From assembly GCA_963281155.1 (NCBI GenBank), contig CAUJLY010000002.1, forward strand, positions 5,022,001-5,086,000: DNA of 64,000 nucleotides, given 5' to 3'. This document shows, in pieces, positions 58,980 through 64,000 of the stretch. The position numbers and the translations under genes were made by a program. Each line of letters opens with the position of its first letter. Within the stretch, counting starts at the first letter, position 1. The DNA is from Rhabditophanes sp. KR3021 (Eukaryota > Nematoda > Chromadorea > Rhabditida > Alloionematidae). Below the pieces are notes generated by a model. The model did not search any database, was not told the DNA's origin, and worked only from the letters and a program-made list of their open reading frames with translations.

Positions 58980-60888
58980 ATGGACACTATCTCACCAGGA
59001 CCACCTTACAACTTTTCTCCCTACGACAACGTTGTCTCATACGTCATCTATATCCTGAAGTTAATTGCATTGGTATTTTTTCTCCGCTTCGTGCCTAATT
59101 TCATCGTTTGTTACGTGAAAAAAATCATCATCAAATATGCAGGTACCAAGAAAAGAACGCTTTTCAAAAAACGAATTCCCAGAAAGCAAAGCCGTGTAGT
59201 ACATCGTAATCAAATAAACAATCATACTTTTTGCAAAGTAGTATTGTTCACTGTTTACAACATTTGCGTCAATATTTTTAATGATAAATGTGCTTCAATA
59301 GACAAATTGTGGACGGTTGGGACCAACACTATCTTCGATGTTTTGATTTTTGTTATTAAGAGTATTGTTTTTGTATGCAGTTATTTTTTGGAAATTTCCT
59401 GGATTTTGTTCAAGGCAACTTTTACTCCGATAGATGCAAATGAGAAAGCTACGATTGTTAAATTGGAAAAAGTGTTACCTGTTGCTGTTAACTTAGAAAA
59501 AGTTATGGCAAATAAAGTAGAAAAAGGTCACAAAAATGGAAAGCAAAAAATACCTGAGAAATCGATTCTAGTTAATGAAATGCAAGAAACAACTGCCAAA
59601 CATTCTCCTGAAAAAAGTATGAAAAAAAGACATTTGAAAATGCATACTGCTTATGATATTTCCCAAAAGCATATGAGCAATGAACATCTTCAAAAAGCTA
59701 GTGCAACTGATGATTCACAAATAGCTACTACCAGTGAGTCTCCTCAAAAAGCTATAAAGAACCAATGTATTGAAATTGGTACTGTCAATAATGTTTCTCA
59801 AGAAGTAATAAGCAATCAACTTCTTCAAATGGATACTGCCAATCATTCTCCTCACAAAGCCACACACAATGATCATCTTCAAATAGTTAATGTCAATGAA
59901 CTTTCGCAAATACTTCCCGTTAGCCATCTTTATCAAATAGCTACTGCCAGTGATCTTCTTCAGACACAATTTATTAAGGAACCTTTTAAAAATGGTTTAA
60001 ACAATAAATTGAAAATTGTCCCGGAGGAATTACAAGACGTTCTAGAAACAATCGACAATGAAATACAAGATTTATTGGAAACTGACCATAAAACAACTTC
60101 GGGCAATGAATTGCAAGAAAAATCAAAAAATGAATCTCAAAACATATCAGACTATGATAGAAATCTACTTGCTAATAAGTTGGGGAAATGTTTCAACAAC
60201 TCACTTAAAAGAAACTTTGGACAATAAATTAGATGTTAAAGATCAACAAGAACAAGATATTGAAACTCCGAAAAAAGCAAAGACTGAATTGAAAAGCATT
60301 CAAACCATTACTCTCCGTGAGAGTTTAAGCATCTCACCAACTACGAAATTAGAAGACGTATCATCCAGTGAAGCACAAGAAGAATCAAGTGAATCTCGAA
60401 AACAGCCGGGCAATAAATTCGAATTGGAAACGGGTGCAGATGTTTATCAACTTCCAATAGATGAAAATATAGATGCAGAATTAGACTTCCTTCACAGACA
60501 TTTATTGCCATACGCTGTTGAAGAAGTAATCATCAAAACGGATGACCTTCGTTTATCGGAAAGTTCTTCTGGCCAAAATGGTTCTAGATCATCAATTTCT
60601 AATGGCAGTCCACGAGCAACTTTCTCAGAACACGACTACGATAGTGGAATCGAACAAACCATTTCGGATGTTTGGACACCAACCAATTCAGGTAAATTTA
60701 CCAGCATGAATGAAATGAACTCATTTGAGGAAAACGATCCCAAGGCATTACTTTTATTGAGAAAAAATGAGTTATTGGCACATATCAAGGATTTAAATAG
60801 GATCTGGGAACCACTTACTAACACTAAATGTGAATTACTCCTGAATGATCCTCTATCACCAGAAATCTTTATTTCGGGTCAATTTTAA
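58980..60888 (+). CDS. Membrane protein with 19-residue repeats, one-base frame break
   Basis: Intronless. The first frame (58980-60227) gives 415 aa. A second frame takes over near 60185 and runs to TAA at 60886-60888. Reading a GGGG run at 60182-60185 as GGG would join them into about 635 aa (LANKLG followed by NVSTTHLKETLDN). The N-terminus has three hydrophobic segments (about 21-46, 83-102, 117-144) and basic loops. Residues about 209-326 hold six degenerate 18-19-residue repeats with an SPxKxxxNxxLQ-type core. The C-terminal part is acidic with many Ser and ends PLSPEIFISGQF. No family recognised. The break is either a sequence error or a genuine frameshift. Confidence 0.55.
59604..59957 (+). 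repeat. Six coding 18-19-residue tandem repeats
   Basis: The translated units begin SPEKSMKK, SQKHMSNE, SPQKAIKN, SQEVISNQ, PHKATHND and SQILPVSH. Each has Leu/Ile-Gln near position 11 and Thr/Asn-rich ends; one 7-residue spacer interrupts the series. Confidence 0.75.
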
Positions 60889-61395
60889 ATTTATTTTACT
60901 TTAATTTGTTACTTTTTTTATTCATATCACCAATAAAGGTTTGTATTCTAATGTAATTATCTTTAAAGCTTATCTACCGAAGTTTGTATTTTATCGCCTT
61001 TTTTAGATTACTTTGTAAGATTCGTATTTGATTCCTTTTTAAAGATTATTTATTAGATGCTTCATATTTTAAACATCTAAATGATTTCCTTTTTATATCA
61101 TCTTGGGTATCTTCCCAGTGCAATAAAATTAACACATTCAATCAAACATTTACTACCCTTTATCATTGGAAAAGTGATACATACATACACATTAACAAAA
61201 CCATTTGATTTAACTAAGATGGGGCATGTGTGGAGGAGTTCTTTATTGAATAAATCAACACGTAAATATTTTGATTGAGGATAAAAGTACCACCAAAAAT
61301 CTTGTATGTAAACATTCTTCCAAACCGTTAATTGCATTACAACAACACACTTGAATTTACTTAGACATTTGCTCATAGTTCTTGCTTATTTTAAG
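60889..61395. other. Intergenic spacer
   Basis: AT-rich 3' UTR and promoter DNA between two same-strand genes. Open frames here look like chance. Confidence 0.6.
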
Positions 61396-63885
61396 ATGTC
61401 TCCCTACTCTACACCTAACAATTCCAGTCTTATGGACAATGAGGAAGTGTTTAGGGATTGCTTATCAAAATCCCTCGGAGATGTTTACGAACTATACAAT
61501 AATATGACGCGGCGACCTATTGGCATTTTTGGTTTTAGAAAGTTGGTTTTTAAGATGGAAGTTATAGAAAATTCTATAAGGCCTTTGTATGATGCTTTAG
61601 CCGCACGAGAACAAGATGAATTCGGAGATGAAATGTTGGTTAAGATTAAGTGTGCGCTTGATCTTCTAGATGTATGTTCTAATGATTGGAATGATATTTA
61701 TTAATACGACGTTATGTTTCAGATATTAAGTCGACAACAAAGAGAGTTAAAGGAGAACCAAACATTAATTGATAAAGTCTATGAAATTCGGAGTATCATT
61801 GATGCAGTTGTCACAACGAAAGGATTTGATTGCAATAGCTATCTTACAATTATTAAGGATAAAGTGACATCTCTAAATAAAAATCTGAAAAACTTTGAGC
61901 GATTCGAAGATGTGGCCCTTGAGTCATCTTTGCGGTTTAGACTAAGAGAACTACACAGTAAGAAACTGTCTTTTGAAGATTTTGCTGAAAAATTAAGGGA
62001 AGAGCACGAAAGATTCAGCGATAATGTGACAACGATTGTCTCAAAAGCTGACGAAGTAGAAAAGGAAAAATTCATTAAGGAACTGGAGGATATTGAATGT
62101 ATGGTGCAGATAGATTTGTTAATCTTATCTAAATTTGCTGAGATGAACAAAACCCCTGAATTGGTGAACCAGTTCAAAGATTTACACGTCAAAGTAAAAA
62201 AACTGAGGTTAAATTTCGTTGAAGAAACCAACAACTACGAACCTTTAAGGCGATTGATGAACGCCTCCGAAACCTTCTTGGACCAAAGGAATGACAAAAC
62301 GCATGAAGAACTTTACATAGCAATCCTTGCTTTGAGGTTGATGATTGCAAATCTTCCTGAAAACACGTGCAGTATCAAAAGTAGAATGTGGCTGGATAAT
62401 TCTCTTGGTCATTACAATGAATATTTGTTTGAAAGGGTAAATATGATAAAGTATGACATGTACTGGAGTGATTTAGAGTACCATCTATATGATATGAACA
62501 ACAAATATCAAGCTATCAGGATTGTTGAATGCTTTGGTAAAAGTCAGGCTTTGGCGACTTTAAAAGCTATGGAAGATTTCGTGAAAAATTGCCAGGATGT
62601 TTATTACAAATTTGATTGGATTGAAGAGCGGTTTAAGTTCATAACTATAGATCATGAAGAGCTGAAATTGCAAAGAGAAGAGCTAACGAAGAAGGAGCAA
62701 GGGGCTAGGAAAAGGATCTCTGTCCTTAAGCATGAAATTGAGGAAGAAGAAGATTACAGTGAAGAATTTTTTGGTTTTGTAGAAAGATGGAAACACCTCA
62801 TTCATGTAGACCGACAAAACCTTGAAACCTCTCTTTTTAAACTATGGAAGAAAGATACGATGCTCTATTTGGAAAACTGGCAGGCGTTTATTCAAAGATA
62901 TAAGAATCGTTCCAAGGTTTATATCAAGTCTAATACTTTGCTGGAGTCCATTACGTACAACGGTAAAGATATTATTTCTAAAGACATTTCAAAGTATGCA
63001 CATGCCTTGTTTGCTTCAATTCGAAGTGGCAAAGTACGATTTTCATTTGTGCCAAGTGAATTAAATGGTACTTTGCTTATGTCTCCTTTAAAGGATAGAA
63101 GCAACGATGTAGCAATTAGTCCTTTGCCACAATCACCTTTAAGAGATATAAGCAACCATAAAGTACTTAGTTTTTTGCCACAATCTCCGGCAGTACAAAT
63201 GGAGATGGATGAAGAAATGATTGAACTGTGCAATAGTGTTAATAAAATGGCCTTTTACGATGGGGTTGTAGAAGATATGGGTGAAACATCTGAAATATTA
63301 GATAATTTTTCCGAAAATGGTTCAATTGAAATACAAGCATCAGCTCTGGATGATTTTGAAGAAAACAAAGCTACTATTTTGGAAAAATTTGAAAATATGG
63401 CAGCCGGTGATAAAGATGCTCTTTCTTCTGGTAATTCATCTCCTCATTTTAAGCAAGAGGAAGAACAAAGCCTTAATTACCAATCTCCGAGATCCTGTGA
63501 AGTTGAACAAGATAAAAAAGATGTTAATGAGTCAAGTGATTGTAATAATACAATCAAAGAAGCATTAGAAGAACATTTAATTATTCCCGTTAAACGTCAC
63601 AAAAGGAACTCTTCGAAAGACAGCCCCCTTAAACTTCACACTCGTCTAAATCAACCAATGGACAATTCTTCTCCTTCAATCTTGACAAGGTTACTTTTTG
63701 CGTCAGTAAGTTTTACCACACTAAACCGTAATGTAATTAATATTAATTTTATGTTCCAGATAATAATTTTATTCCTAATTTGCACTTTCCTAGTACTTAA
63801 CAACTATAAAAATGAATTTATGCCTTGCTGTGTTAAAGAATTCTGGTGGAAAAGTTTAAGAAAAAGTGGGCCTGTGCCCTATTAA
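61396..63885 (+). CDS. Large coiled-coil protein with KASH-like C-terminus
   Basis: Exons 61396-61671, 61723-63705 and 63760-63885 encode 794 aa; introns of 51 and 54 nt keep frame. The body is helical and charged with spectrin-repeat or coiled-coil character (DKVTSLNKNLKNFERFEDVA; REELTKKEQGARKRISVLKH). Residues about 540-590 hold repeated Ser-Pro motifs (SPLKDRSND, SPLRDISNH, QSPAVQ). The extreme C-terminus has a TM helix (754-769, IIILFLICTFLVL) and a luminal tail of about 25 aa ending SGPVPY. That matches the KASH plan: a single tail-anchor TM and a short perinuclear tail ending in a Pro-rich PPPx-type peptide that binds SUN proteins. It would therefore be a LINC-complex protein of the outer nuclear membrane. 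The KASH call is inferred from layout; the PVPY end is imperfect. Confidence 0.75.
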
Positions 63886-64000
63886 AAGGAATGTAACCAA
63901 TAATCTGTGTACTCACTCATTAATGTTATCTCAATTTGTACATATCAACAAATTGCTGCATGTATTTGATTGTCATCTGCCCTTTTAATATGAAATAAAC
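63886..64000. other. 3' flank of the KASH-like gene
   Basis: AT-rich 3' UTR to the window edge, with ATGAAATAAAC near the end. No gene seen. Confidence 0.5.

Overview
The window looks like a piece of a nematode nuclear chromosome. It is AT-rich, genes lie on both strands, and most introns are very short (about 37-100 nt) with GTAAG-type donors and T-rich AG acceptors. Several gene families have clear nematode versions: NCL-1, DYF-1, REGE-1, PBS-1 and a 'NPW'-type G-gamma. No species is assigned; the phylum call rests on gene content and intron style.

Region 1 (1-24 kb) is gene-dense. It holds a G-protein gamma subunit (+), an N-terminally anchored protein of unknown function (+), a FAM187-like Ig membrane protein (-) diverging from proteasome beta-1 pbs-1 (+), an intronless type I membrane protein (-), a Regnase/ZC3H12 RNase rege-1 (-), a BPI/LBP-fold lipid-binding protein (+), a small secreted protein (-), an unrecognised intronless 307-aa protein (+), TMEM70 (+) and a four-TM membrane protein (-).

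Region 2 (24-41 kb) is a gene desert of about 17 kb. I see two possible orphan exons and several hairpins there, two of them pre-miRNA-like. Part of it may be intron or regulatory DNA of the next gene, the RING/B-box/NHL translational repressor ncl-1 (41.5-45.9 kb, +).

Region 3 (46-54 kb) has a class B (secretin-type) peptide GPCR (-) and about 5 kb of gene-poor DNA.

Region 4 (54-64 kb) is dense again: a secreted Cys-rich protein (+), ribosomal protein eL33 (+), the ciliary IFT-B subunit dyf-1/IFT70 (-) with a textbook X-box in its promoter, a membrane protein with 19-residue repeats and a one-base frame break (+), and a large coiled-coil protein with a KASH-like tail (+).

The most unusual signal is a set of decayed coding sequences. 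Two are ANKLE1/LEM-3-type GIY-YIG nuclease fragments; one lies in a pbs-1 intron and one in a rege-1 intron, both antisense to the host gene. A third, unrelated-looking fossil lies antisense in an ncl-1 intron. Two more fossils are intergenic. The other highlights are the dyf-1 X-box, the pre-miRNA-like hairpins, an intron built almost entirely from a 13-bp minisatellite, and two apparent one-base frame breaks in otherwise intact genes.
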